DNA from: Alitta virens
Lineage: Eukaryota > Annelida > Polychaeta > Phyllodocida > Nereididae
Length of the DNA: 64,000 bases
Reading direction: 5' to 3'
NCBI GenBank assembly: GCA_932294295.1
Contig: OW028580.1
Location: 39,775,336 to 39,839,335 of the forward strand
Under the pieces are notes generated by a model. It did no database searches. It had not been told where the DNA came from and saw only the letters and a list, made by a program, of their open reading frames with translations. Within the stretch, counting starts at the first letter, position 1, and every line of letters begins with the position of its first letter. This document shows positions 24,211 to 33,184 of this stretch, one piece after another. Both the position numbers and the translations under genes were made by a program.

Positions 24211-24786
24211 CCATGATACAGTATTATCAAGTATAACCCCCAAACATTTTATAGATTTTACATTCAACAGCTGTTTGCTGTCCAGTATGACTGGTGGTAG
24301 ATCGCCTGGTACAGTTTTTCTTTTTGGTCTGAAAATTATGTAACATGTTTTATCTATATTAACAGAAAGTTTATTTGCTCTCATCCAAGTTACTACTTTA
24401 TGTAATTCGTTATTAACACTACTGACAAGATTATACAAATCATTTCCAGTAATATAAAGGCTAGTGTCATCTGCATACATCAGTGGAAATAGTTTGCCAG
24501 AAGCATTTACAAGGTCGTTAATATATATAATAAATAACAGGGGTCCCAAAATGGACCCCTGTGGAACCCCACATTTTATTCTCAGCTTATCAGAATTCAT
24601 ATTTTTAAAAGTTGTGTATTGAAATCTATTGGACAAGTAACTGACAAACCAATCATATGCTGCCCCCCGTAAACCGTATTTATATAACTTAGCTAGCAAT
24701 ATTTTATGATTAACCGTGTCGAAGGCCTTACTTAAGTCAATAAAAATTCCCATATTATAGTTTCCATCATTTAAAGCTGAAATAAT
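24211..24786 (-). pseudogene. LINE A ORF2, reverse transcriptase core
   Basis: Minus-strand RT palm domain with FIDLSKAFDTVNH (motif A), GVPQGSILGPLLF (motif B) and MYADDTSLY (motif C, the catalytic YADD), all uninterrupted. It would copy the LINE RNA at the target site (target-primed reverse transcription). Upstream it is separated from the fingers region by a SINE insertion, and downstream it is cut by the Ty3/Gypsy element. An open frame continues from this segment a short way into the 3' LTR, but that is chance read-through. Confidence 0.95.
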
Positions 24787-25070
24787 ACTATCGACGAGAT
24801 AGTAGTAGTAGTAGTGTTATTGTTTAACGCCTCATCAGCACCTGAGTGGGCTATGTAGAGGCTCTCTAGGGTAAGATTGATCATCCATAGTTGGTAGTAG
24901 AAACCAGAAGCATGCAAAAAATCAATAAGTGTCTGCATTGGATAGCTGGAGCAGCTTGTGCAATGCGCACTGTCCTGTTTTAGCCACTGGGGATAGAGGA
25001 CTTCACCCCAAGTGTTTCCACCCTCGCCGCGTGGAGGCCCAGGACCTTCGAGGACACTATCGACGAGATA
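24787..25070 (-). mobile_element. SINE inside LINE A with 15-bp target duplication
   Basis: A 254-bp insert (24802-25055) is flanked by perfect 15-bp copies of ACTATCGACGAGATA (24787-24801 and 25056-25070). Read on the minus strand it ends with GCGTTAAACAATAAC followed by an (ACT)n tail, the layout of SINEs mobilised by a LINE with a microsatellite tail. Removing it together with one duplication joins the RT frame exactly at YLVDS. No clear Pol III A/B boxes were found, so the head may be truncated or of another origin. Confidence 0.88.
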
Positions 25071-25560
25071 TACTAAAGCTGTTGAAGTGTTATGAAGTTC
25101 TCGAAAGCCAAATTGTAATGAGTATAATAGATTTCTTGAATTGAAAAAGTCAATAACTCTGTTAAACATTAACTTCTCAAATATTTTCGACATGACTGGG
25201 AGAACAGTAATTGGTCTGTAGTTGTTAAAAGACATTGGATCTCCAGCCTTGAAAATTGGCACCACCTTGGCAATTTTTAATTCATCTGGGAAAAAGCCTT
25301 GTGTTAAAGAGAGTCTACAAACATGTACTAACGGTGTTATATAAAGATTGAAAGTTTCCTTTAATAAGTTTGCCTTGATTCCATCATATCCCGAACTACT
25401 ATTTTTTAAACTTTTTATAATAGTTGACATTTTTTGCTCGCTAACCTCACGTAGATAAAGGGAACCAATGTTTTCAAAATTTTTATAGGAAATGGGGTCA
25501 GCTGTTACATGTGGAATTTGTTTGAAAGCGTACTTCCAATATTAGTGAAAATGTATTAAA
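25071..25560 (-). pseudogene. LINE A ORF2, RT fingers region
   Basis: Minus-strand coding remains with SSSGYDGIKANLLKE, AKVVPIFKAGD (RT domain 1) and NNYRPITVLPVMSKIFEKL (domain 2), ending QFGFRELHNTSTALVYLVDS at the SINE junction. Between about 25490 and 25560 two one-base indels shift the frame between the linker and the RT, so the element is no longer translatable here. Confidence 0.88.
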
Positions 25561-26644
25561 CCGTTCAGCAATTGTCATTTCATCATTTGTTACTCGACCA
25601 TTTACATTAAATTTATGTTGGATTGGCTTTGTCTTACATTTGTTAATAACTTCTCTTATGATATCCCAAGATTTTTTCAAGTTATTTCTACAGGATTGAA
25701 ACCTATTTTCATAATGATCTCTTTCATATTTTTTCAGAATTTTACAGAGTAGTGTTTTGTAAGTCTTATACACTTTACAATTTTCAGAGTTGGGTTGTTT
25801 CCTATACTTTACATATAATTTGTTTTTGTACTTAATTGATTGTTTTAATCCTGGTGTTAACCACGATTTTCTGTTGCGATACTCAATTTTTACAGTTTTT
25901 AACGGGAAACATTCATAAAATACATTACAAAAGATTTTATAGAAGGCTGAGAACGACTCTTTAGCATTTCCATTCTCCAATACAGGATTCCAATCAGTGT
26001 TGGAGATTTTACTCTCAAAATTAGCTTTGTTTGTATGATTGATGCATCTGGTTTGAATATACTGCGGCTGTATAAGCATATGATTACCTTGGTTGATACA
26101 AAAAATAGGATAATGGTCAGTAATGTCATTACATAGGATACCATTGACATGAACATAGTGATGTATATCATTACAAAAAATATTGTCTATCAGAGTAGCG
26201 GTTTGTTCTGTAATTCTCGTAGGTTTGGTAATAAAGGGAAAGAGAGAGGCAGAATACATTATATCAATGAAATTTGCAGTAGGCACATGAGTATCTGAGT
26301 GCAAGAGATTAATATTGTAGTCACCACATAAATAGACAAGTTTGTTTTCGAGCTTAATTTTATCTAGAATATCAGACAGGATTAAAGAAAATTCCTCAAC
26401 ATTCATACCAGGTGGTCTATAAATGACTCCAACAACAGTATCCTTATCTATCGACAATGACTCCTGTGAGTGAGATATTTCTAAAAAATACTGACTCAAA
26501 ATTACTATTAAACACAGATAAGTCTTCCCTCAAAATGTAGTTGATAGGCGCTTTTATTAATACGGAAACTCCACCCCCCATCCTGTCTTTCCTAAACTGA
26601 CTTTCAATGTTGTAGCCAGGTAAAGAATAATAGTTGGAACTAGA
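25561..26644 (-). pseudogene. LINE A ORF2, EEP endonuclease
   Basis: Minus-strand apurinic-type endonuclease domain that nicks the target DNA for LINE integration. Visible motifs are GYNIESQFR, RMGGGVSVLI, VGVIYRPPG, CGDYNINLL, TLIDNIFCN and ITDHYPIF (the catalytic Asp-His pair), followed by a basic linker with KSWDIIREVINKCK. The frame is open from 26644 down to about 25560. The domain start lies across the Helentron-like insertion at 28562-29008. Confidence 0.92.
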
Positions 26645-26646
26645 TT

Positions 26647-28469
26647 TCTGTTACTGGTGGACCAGCAACGAGGCTTCACCTATTGCCAGAGTTATATTGT
26701 AGGTCATAGAAAATTGACAGCATATTCCGAAACATCAAGTTTAAGCTTTAAGGTTATCTTCATCTCAATTCCACAACTTAATTAGGCAGGTCGAGATGCC
26801 AACTATGAATCAGCATAAGAAAACTTATATCATGTCATACACATATAATTCTCGGTCAATTTATGCCTCAACCATAAGGTTCACAATATCATGCCATGAC
26901 CTAGTAAAAGGGCTTGGAATGGACTATCAAAAAATGTTTTCCAAGTTAAAAAAGGTTAATTAGGACTGGAGTTATGAATTTTTTTGTTAAAAGTACATTT
27001 CAAGGTCTGTGACCTTGAGCGTTTGACCTTTTGACCCAAATTTTTGCATGAATTTTGTTACACTGATGGGTTGACACTCCTATGAGTTTCGGTTCAATCC
27101 AAGCATTCTGTCTAGGGAAAAAAAATCCAAACTTAAACTTTCAGCTAAATTTTTTAGGATTTTTTCGATCTTGAAATTTTCAGGGTCGGGCGATCTTTTT
27201 AACCGAACGGGCTACAATCACATACTACATCTCATTTTAAAGAGGAGGAAATGAGCTTTCCAAATATCTCTATGCCAGTTCTGTAGCTCAATTAGAACCG
27301 GAGCTAGAGCCGATGGAAGTGCGGACACTGGTTCCGCCCAGCCAGATGATCATGCCAAAGTAGTGACACTAATTCTGATCTGTGACCTTGACCGTTTGAC
27401 CTGGAGAACTCATGTTGCTCAGATTGTTTGCAGGGTATTAGGGCAACATCATATCCAAAGATCAGCCAAATCCAAACATTTCTACTACCTTAAAAAAAAT
27501 CAAGAATTCAAAATATCAACTTTCATAGATTGTTTGACCTTAAATTTGACCTTGACATTTAGGTCAAATGTCAAAATTGACAGCAGATTCTGAAAGCCCA
27601 TATGTGAATTGTAGGGGGTCACCCATGCTTGGCATTTGGCTAAAGTGAATATTTCCAGTGAAAATGACCATTTTCACTATTTTTTTTACTCAAAAAACAG
27701 TTGTCCAAGTTTATGAATTTTTTAAAAATCAACATATTAATTTCTGTCAAAAGCGAATACATATCCGTATAGTACTGGTCAATATCTTCCAACACAAAAA
27801 CTTTCAGCTCAAACACTTAATTCTAAGGTATTTTTGTGGCGGTGTGAAAATTGCTTGTTTTTCACATTTCGAAGGTCAAAATAACCTTGAAAATGACCTT
27901 CAAGGTCAAATTTGACACTTGATTTGGGGGTTTTGGGTACATGTTTGGGGTAGTTTACTATAGCATGTTATAACCTAAAACCAATATTTCATGGTGAAAT
28001 GAGCATGGGTACCTATTTTTCATAATTCAAAAATGTGAAAAACTCAATATTTCAAAAACCATTAATGACATCATCTTCATCTTTCACACTGCACTGGCCC
28101 CATGTAAGGGGCAACTTTTAGCACCATCATTGGCTTCTTACATCTTCCGGTTTTGGCCAAGTCGAATCTACACTGAAAACTGCTCCATGTTGCATTGCGG
28201 TATGTTCCGCATGAGTGATTCACAATTATGTAATGTCAAAACACTTTAAAACATATTTAATCACAAGATCCAAGACCATTAGTATTTAACTGCACTGGTT
28301 TAGAGGATATGCCAATTTTAAGTTCTTAAAATTTTGTACTAAAGGTGACCTGTGACCTTGAAAAATAGGTCAAGGTCACTCAAACTAGGTCAAAGTAATA
28401 AGGTCATCCTAGGGTACCTTGTGGTAAAGTTTGGTCCTCCAAATCTAAAATTTTGCCTGTAAATAATAA

Positions 28470-28517
<48 letters not shown>

Positions 28518-28560
28518 CAAAAACAATAGTCTTCACCTAAGGTATTAGGTGAAGCCTAAT
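26647..28560 (+). mobile_element. Helentron/HINE-like non-autonomous element, 1.9 kb
   Basis: Insert in the LINE A endonuclease. It starts with a TC, followed by a hairpin (GTTACTGGTGGACCAGCAAC). It ends with a second hairpin (CTTCACCTA...TAGGTGAAG) followed by CCTAAT. Subterminal inverted copies of AGGCTTCACCTA lie near both ends, and an (AAT)n tract at about 28468-28515 lies before the 3' end. Splicing it out at a T|T site gives an uninterrupted endonuclease frame (SETWLNCN to SSSNYYSLPG) with no target duplication. This combination matches Helentron-derived HINE elements. There is no Rep or helicase frame. The interior is unusually rich in AGGTCA/TGACCT half-sites. Confidence 0.6.
28468..28515 (+). 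repeat. (AAT)n microsatellite
   Basis: Run of AAT triplets just upstream of the 3' hairpin of the Helentron-like element. A subterminal microsatellite is usual in such elements. Confidence 0.9.
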
Positions 28561-28561
28561 T

Positions 28562-29008
28562 ATTACAATTTAACCATGTTTCACTCAGCGCAATAACTGT
28601 GAAGTCCATCTCAAGGATATCCATGAGTTGCTCCACTTTATCCAAATTCCTGGGTGCACTTCTAATATTGAAATGAATCAGTGAGAAACTATACTTATTT
28701 AAACCACAATTAGAGATTTTCCTGATAAATGCATACTCAAGATAGTATGAACAATTTTGAATATTTTGAACACAGATGTAATCATTGTAAAAGTTTAAAT
28801 CAGGATCGCATTCATCTACTTCGTATTGTGAATTTTCTATATTGTTTTAATTCAGAGGATCAAATATTCTATGTTCATCAGTAAGAAATTCCTTGCTTGA
28901 ATTGTGCATACTATTAGAGATTGCATCGGTAAATTCTTTGTCACTAGAAATATGATTGAATGGAAAGATACTTGATAAACAGTTCAAACAGATATCAGAA
29001 TTAAACAT
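28562..29008 (-). pseudogene. LINE A ORF2, N-terminus
   Basis: The ORF2 start is placed at the ATG at 29006-29008, because two in-frame stops lie shortly upstream. The first residues include CLNCLSSIFPFNHI, a cysteine-containing N-terminal module seen in several CR1/L2-type LINEs. The endonuclease then starts with LIHFNIRSAPRN and VIALSETWLNCN before the insertion. One in-frame TAA (28847-28849) interrupts it. Confidence 0.8.
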
Positions 29009-29489
29009 GTCAAAATGTTACTATATAGTACTGCATGGGGTAAACACCTCACATGATAGATAGAATTACCTAAGTTACAAGTGACAATTCGTGCATGAGA
29101 CAAAATTCTTGCTATGAAGATCTCACATATAACCATTTGTGACATTGAATAAATAATTATAAGAAGCAATATAGACTAATACCAGGTTCATACATGTTAT
29201 TGATGTTAAGTTTATAACAAACAGTTTGATGTTTTTCATAATAAAAGAATAAATTAAATGGAAAGGAAAAGAAAGATGAAATTAAACAAAAAGTAGATGG
29301 TTGCTGTTAGGATGGACTGATTTTTTACTGGAATATTTATCACAAACATCTATGATAGAAGTCAAAGTGACATGAAATCACTGAAATGTTATAAACCTAA
29401 ACTAGGTGTGCAATGTTTGAAAACAAACTCAGTTCTTTGTAACATCAAATATAGTTGTATACAATAGGGAAGACGATTACCAAATTCAA
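29009..29489. other. LINE A inter-ORF segment with LINE C-like patch
   Basis: Non-coding LINE A sequence between ORF1 and ORF2. The part at about 29418-29500 is a diverged (roughly 75 percent) copy of the first coding bases of LINE C at 29548-29640, sharing AACTCAGTTCTTTG and ATTCAATTAAACA. See the finding on this junction. Confidence 0.5.
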
Positions 29490-29537
29490 TTAAACAGTTA
29501 AACATAACTTCTCCACTATTTGATTGTTACAATTAGT
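29490..29537. repeat. 48-bp direct repeat flanking LINE C (left)
   Basis: TTAAACAGTTAAACA...TTGATTGTTACAA, matched with about five differences at 31566-31614. It is interpreted as an unusually long target-site duplication made when LINE C inserted into LINE A. Confidence 0.65.
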
Positions 29538-31565
29538 TTTGGTTTCGAAAAACCAACTCAGTTCTTTGCAGCATCAAATACACTTATGTACAACGGTGAT
29601 GAAGATTACCTACATTGTATTCAATTAAACAATGTTTATCCTTGTCAGTTTGGGTTCACCCCTGGGTCAAGCACTACTGACTGTGTCTTTGTTCTTGACA
29701 CAGTTATAAGTTACCAACAAGCAATGCGAAAACCTGTATACTTGTGCTTTGTTGATTTTACTAAAGCATTCGATTACATTAATAGAAATGCTTTGTACTA
29801 CAAATTGATGCAGCAGAATATTGGTGACAAAATGCTCAAGGTTATCATTAGTATGTATGATAAGGCAAAAGCAAGAGTAAATCAAGGTGGTAATACCGGT
29901 GGTTCTATTGACAGCAAATGTGGGGTATTACAAGGTGGAATCCTCAGCCCAAAATTATTCAATGAATTTATGTCAGATCTACCCGATCATCTTGAAAAAT
30001 CAGATGGAATAACATTAGGCGATTTTACTCTTACACATATATTGTATGCCGATGACATCGCACTTGTAGCTGATTCTCCTAATTGCATGCAAAATAGTAT
30101 AAATTCACTTCATAATTACTGTAAAAAATGGCACCTTATTGTAAATGTTAGTAAAACCAAAGTGATGCAGATTGGTAACAAAGCAATAAGCACCTTCTTC
30201 TGTAATGGGGAAAAACTAGTAAATGTTGACAGCTTCAAATATCTTGGCCATATGCTTACTAATAAGCGTAGAATACATAGCAAGATGACGGAATACCTCT
30301 CAACACAAGCTCATAAAGCGCTCTTTGCACTGCAAGGTGATTCAAAACAAGCATTAGGAAAAATCGATCCCATGCTATCTCTTCAAATGTTTGATACCTA
30401 TATTTTACCTATCCTGGAGTACAATAGTGAAATATGGACAAGTGAAAAATCTATGCCTGAATTAGAAAATTTGCAACTTGCATATCTTAAAAACATATTA
30501 GGAGTTAGAAAACAAACACCATCTTTAGCAGTCTATGGTGAAACAGGTAGATTCCCATTGCATGTCAGACAGAAAATTAGAATGGTGAATTACTGGATAA
30601 GATTGGAAAGAGCACCTGATGACAGTTTACTTAAGAAATGTTTAAATTTTCAGAAGGAAATTTATGTGAATGCAGTAAATGGAAATAACTGGTTCAGTAA
30701 AGTGTGTCATGTATTAAATAACTGCAACATTGAATATGATATTAGTAACCTCAGAAACTTTGACATTGATAATATCTCTAACACAGTGAAACTAAGACTC
30801 TATGAAGCCGAACATGAGCGACTTATAAATGCAATAAATGACAGTTCACAACAACCAAAACTTAGGACATATAAACTATTTAAAACTGATTGTAGAATAG
30901 AACCTTATCTTGAATTGCAACAAATTCGCAAAGTGTTAACTAAAATAGCTAGATTTAGGACAAGTTCACATAGCCTGAAGATTGAAACAGGTCGACACCA
31001 TAAACCAATAATTCCTGCTCCAAATAGAATATGTGAAAAGTGTACGTTAAACTTTGTAGAAGACGAAATTCACTGTTTGATTGTCTGTCCTGGTAATGAG
31101 CAACACCGTGTTAACCTTTTTTTGAATGCAACTAAATTTATTAACAACTTCTTGTCTCTAGATGATATAACTAAGTTTACAGCAATAATGACAAACAAGG
31201 AACCTGAGTTATTAAATAGTTTAGGAAAGTTTCTCCTTCAAGCTGATGTGTAGAGAAAACCATCTGCTGTATCCACACAGTTATTAATTTAGTTTATTAG
31301 TTTATTAGTTATGATGTGCTTGTCATGTTTTGGACTTTAAGAGTGAAATGTTTTCATTAGCGGCTTGTATTTTTTTCTATTGTGTATGTGGATTTTAAAC
31401 ACGTATTAATAGTTAACTTGGTGGCTAAAACCTTGATTATTGAAATTTTATTGCTTTCTGTATTTACATTAATGTCTCTTTCATGTTATCTTTTAACTGA
31501 ATGACATATGTATCACTTATGATATTTTACATGTCAATAAAATCTATATATCTATATATATAATG
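29538..31565 (+). mobile_element. LINE C: 5'-truncated non-LTR retrotransposon with intact RT frame
   Basis: Plus-strand element lacking the endonuclease and 5' end but keeping an uninterrupted RT frame, a 3' UTR, a GTCAATAAA signal near 31535 and a (TATATC)n/TATATA tail. It lies in the opposite orientation inside LINE A, between its ORF1 and ORF2. Other family copies are the truncated fragment at 3.4-4.4 kb and a 3' UTR-only copy in an ENO4 intron at about 49.9 kb. Confidence 0.9.
29541..31253 (+). CDS. LINE C reverse transcriptase, partial ORF2
   Basis: About 570 uninterrupted codons. Motifs in order: QFGFTPGSSTTDCVFVLD (RT domain 2a), FVDFTKAFDYINR (motif A), GVLQGGILSPKLFNEF (motif B), LYADDIALVAD (motif C, YADD), SKTKVMQIG and FKYLGHML (thumb side). 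A long connection region follows with LAYLKNILGVRKQTPSLAVY, then a C-terminal CEKC...HCLIVC zinc-finger-like block and the stop at 31251-31253. The open frame extends upstream into the flanking repeat, which is fortuitous because the LINE is 5'-truncated and no native start remains. The absence of stops suggests recent arrival. Confidence 0.9.
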   Translation, partial: GFEKPTQFFAASNTLMYNGDEDYLHCIQLNNVYPCQFGFTPGSSTTDCVFVLDTVISYQQAMRKPVYLCFVDFTKAFDYINRNALYYKLMQQNIGDKMLKVIISMYDKAKARVNQGGNTGGSIDSKCGVLQGGILSPKLFNEFMSDLPDHLEKSDGITLGDFTLTHILYADDIALVADSPNCMQNSINSLHNYCKKWHLIVNVSKTKVMQIGNKAISTFFCNGEKLVNVDSFKYLGHMLTNKRRIHSKMTEYLSTQAHKALFALQGDSKQALGKIDPMLSLQMFDTYILPILEYNSEIWTSEKSMPELENLQLAYLKNILGVRKQTPSLAVYGETGRFPLHVRQKIRMVNYWIRLERAPDDSLLKKCLNFQKEIYVNAVNGNNWFSKVCHVLNNCNIEYDISNLRNFDIDNISNTVKLRLYEAEHERLINAINDSSQQPKLRTYKLFKTDCRIEPYLELQQIRKVLTKIARFRTSSHSLKIETGRHHKPIIPAPNRICEKCTLNFVEDEIHCLIVCPGNEQHRVNLFLNATKFINNFLSLDDITKFTAIMTNKEPELLNSLGKFLLQADV

Positions 31566-31614
31566 TTAAACAGTTAAACAAAAACTTCTCCACAGTTTGA
31601 TTGTTACAAATAGT
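31566..31614. repeat. 48-bp direct repeat flanking LINE C (right)
   Basis: Right-hand partner of 29490-29537, directly after the TATATA tail. LINE A sequence resumes here. Confidence 0.65.
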
Positions 31615-31772
31615 GGTGAGAAAAAGGAACAAATAACTATTATCACTTCAGCTGCAAGTCTCAAGACAAACAAAAAATGAAGAACAATGTCGAACAGCAG
31701 CAATTCACCTAAGTAGTAACATTTTTTTAAAGTTTAGTCACAAATTCTCACTGGTAGTCTCAGAGATATTGG

Positions 31773-32263
31773 TCAGTTTCGAGGTGGAGTTGTGATATGT
31801 GGGGATGGTGGTCCAGCAGACAACTCACTCCTAACAGTCACAAGAATTTGTCCCAAGTGATTAGTGCGCTCCCACTTAGAGTCTTTTTTCAAATCATTGA
31901 TCCATTTGCCGGCGCCCCAAAATGCGTCACTGCGATTTTCAACAAGTTCTGTAGTGCCAGTGGACATCAAGAACTGTTCTGCTCAAATTTAGCCCTGCAT
32001 CCTTCATACATGATCTGGAGACAGTCCTTCTTCCACTTTTCTGTGTTAATGACCTTCACTTTATCACCCAACTGCTTACACTTGACAGGAGTGTTTTCAG
32101 CCAAGATTTTTCGTGCAGTCTCCGTGTCGTTATTCACTTTTGCTTTTTGGTATTGGTAATACTGCTCACTGTGTGCAAAATGGTGGCCATGCAGTTCAAA
32201 GGCAGATTGGTGGAAATTGCTTAATGGGGAAGCTGCACCACTAAATGCAGTGATTTTTTTCAT
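31773..32263 (-). pseudogene. NADAR (YbiA-like) domain of LINE A ORF1 region
   Basis: Minus-strand coding sequence of about 150 codons for a NADAR/DUF1768 fold. Motifs in order: FSGAASPLSNF (SNF motif), HSEQYYQYQKA (SE..YQ..KA motif), ARKILAENTPVKCKQLG, W..DCLQIMYEGCRAKFEQN, then in a shifted frame STGTTELVEN, SDAFWGAGKW (D..WG.G motif) and NHLGQILVTVRSEL. NADAR enzymes act on N-glycosidic bonds of ADP-ribose-like or riboflavin-pathway substrates, and some reverse ADP-ribosylation of guanine in nucleic acids. The first frame break is a seven-A run (about 32256) shared with the end of ORF1. The second is one base near 31970. Both look like small indels in what was one ORF with the ORF1 protein. 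Confidence 0.8.
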
Positions 32264-33104
32264 TTAAGGACACTGTAGCCAGCTTGGCAGGATTGAGTTC
32301 TTGTGGCAAGGTTGCCAAATTGTTTACATTGTAAGTTTTGCCGTCAATGACAAGCTGATCAATACTGAGGAAAGCTGTTTTCTTCAGTTCAATTGCTTTG
32401 CGTAACACTGGTTTAAGGATTTGCCTGCGTTCCTTAACCTCGTCTGCAAAATCCTCTGCAATCCATGAGTTTAAATCTTTTAGTTTGTGTCGCGGATTCC
32501 AAACAAGCTGTCTTTCTTTGTAATAGCAAAATCGTGCTATTATAGGCCTTGTTCGTCCTTTAATAGGATTAGCTCCAAGTCTATGGACTCTCTCAAACTT
32601 GTAATTCTCACATTGCAAGCCCAATGTGTGTTGAATAAAATATCTAACTTTGCCTTCACAGTCCTCAGGTGTAGATTCAGAAATATTTCCAAGTAGAAGG
32701 TTATTTCTTCTATCATAACACTCAAGTTTAATTTGCCTTTCTCTCAGTCCAACTAACTGTTTTTTAAGAACAATGTTTTCTATTTTCATCATGTAGTTAT
32801 CCTTTTGTAGAGTTTTCATGTTAGAGACACAAGTTTCAGTTTTTTCTTCCATCTCAATTTGTTTCTCTTTAATTTCGTGCATGTCAAAATTTAGCGAGTC
32901 CAATTTCTCTTCGATTTTGACTAGTTTTGACAGTTTTGACAGATTTTTTTCTATATTTTCCATTTTCTCAAGAAGAATTTCATTAACAGATTTCTCACCT
33001 GGCTTTATGGCAGCCATGCTGATGGCAGACAACTGCACACCTGAGGATTCAGAATTTCCCAGAAGAGTTTTCTTCGACCTGGTGTTGTAATATCCAGTTT
33101 GCAT
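32241..33104 (-). CDS. LINE A ORF1: L1-like nucleic-acid chaperone
   Basis: Minus-strand ORF. I take the ATG at 33102-33104 (MQTGYYNTRSKK) as the start, although the frame is open further up. Residues about 30-120 form a long charged coiled coil (repeated ILLEKMENIEKN / KIEEKLDSLN / EIKEKQIEMEEK-type heptads), which trimerises ORF1 proteins. Then comes the RRM-like core (RRNNLLLGNISE, FERVHRLG, RPIIARFCYYKERQLVW) and the C-terminal domain (DFADEVKERRQILKPVLRKA), as in L1 ORF1p (Transposase_22 family). Such proteins bind LINE RNA in cytoplasmic particles. The frame closes at 32241-32243, but a one-base change in an A-run would carry it directly into the NADAR domain. Confidence 0.85.
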   Translation of the reverse strand: MQTGYYNTRSKKTLLGNSESSGVQLSAISMAAIKPGEKSVNEILLEKMENIEKNLSKLSKLVKIEEKLDSLNFDMHEIKEKQIEMEEKTETCVSNMKTLQKDNYMMKIENIVLKKQLVGLRERQIKLECYDRRNNLLLGNISESTPEDCEGKVRYFIQHTLGLQCENYKFERVHRLGANPIKGRTRPIIARFCYYKERQLVWNPRHKLKDLNSWIAEDFADEVKERRQILKPVLRKAIELKKTAFLSIDQLVIDGKTYNVNNLATLPQELNPAKLATVSLNEKNHCI

Positions 33105-33184
33105 AACCAAGAGAGTACCACAGAGTACCACAGACTTAAATTTAATTATCCAGTATGAAATATACCATGTCACAGCAAGATATT

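Larger units (their letters stand above)
13981..33175 (-). mobile_element. LINE A: near full-length non-LTR retrotransposon split by four insertions
   Basis: One minus-strand LINE spans about 19 kb because younger elements sit inside it. In 5' to 3' order: ORF1 (33104-32241) continuing into a NADAR domain (32263-31773); LINE C on the opposite strand (29538-31565); ORF2 start (29008); a Helentron-like insert (26647-28560); endonuclease; a SINE (24802-25055); reverse transcriptase; a Ty3/Gypsy element (14582-24210); the RT C-terminus; and a stop codon at 14008 that merges with a TAATTATAA-type tail (13981-14010). Removing the Gypsy, SINE and Helentron-like inserts brings the ORF2 frame together exactly. 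The LINE without inserts is roughly 5.3 kb, a normal full length. The RT belongs broadly to the Jockey/CR1/L2 assemblage. Confidence 0.85.

Noticed and set aside
24155..24343. Open frames crossing the 3' LTR/LINE A junction
   Set aside because: They span two unrelated elements, so they cannot be genuine proteins. The same applies to the minus frame running from the RT core into the LTR.
29520..29540. Start of the LINE C ORF at 29520
   Set aside because: The first codons lie in the flanking 48-bp direct repeat and there is no ATG. The LINE is 5'-truncated.
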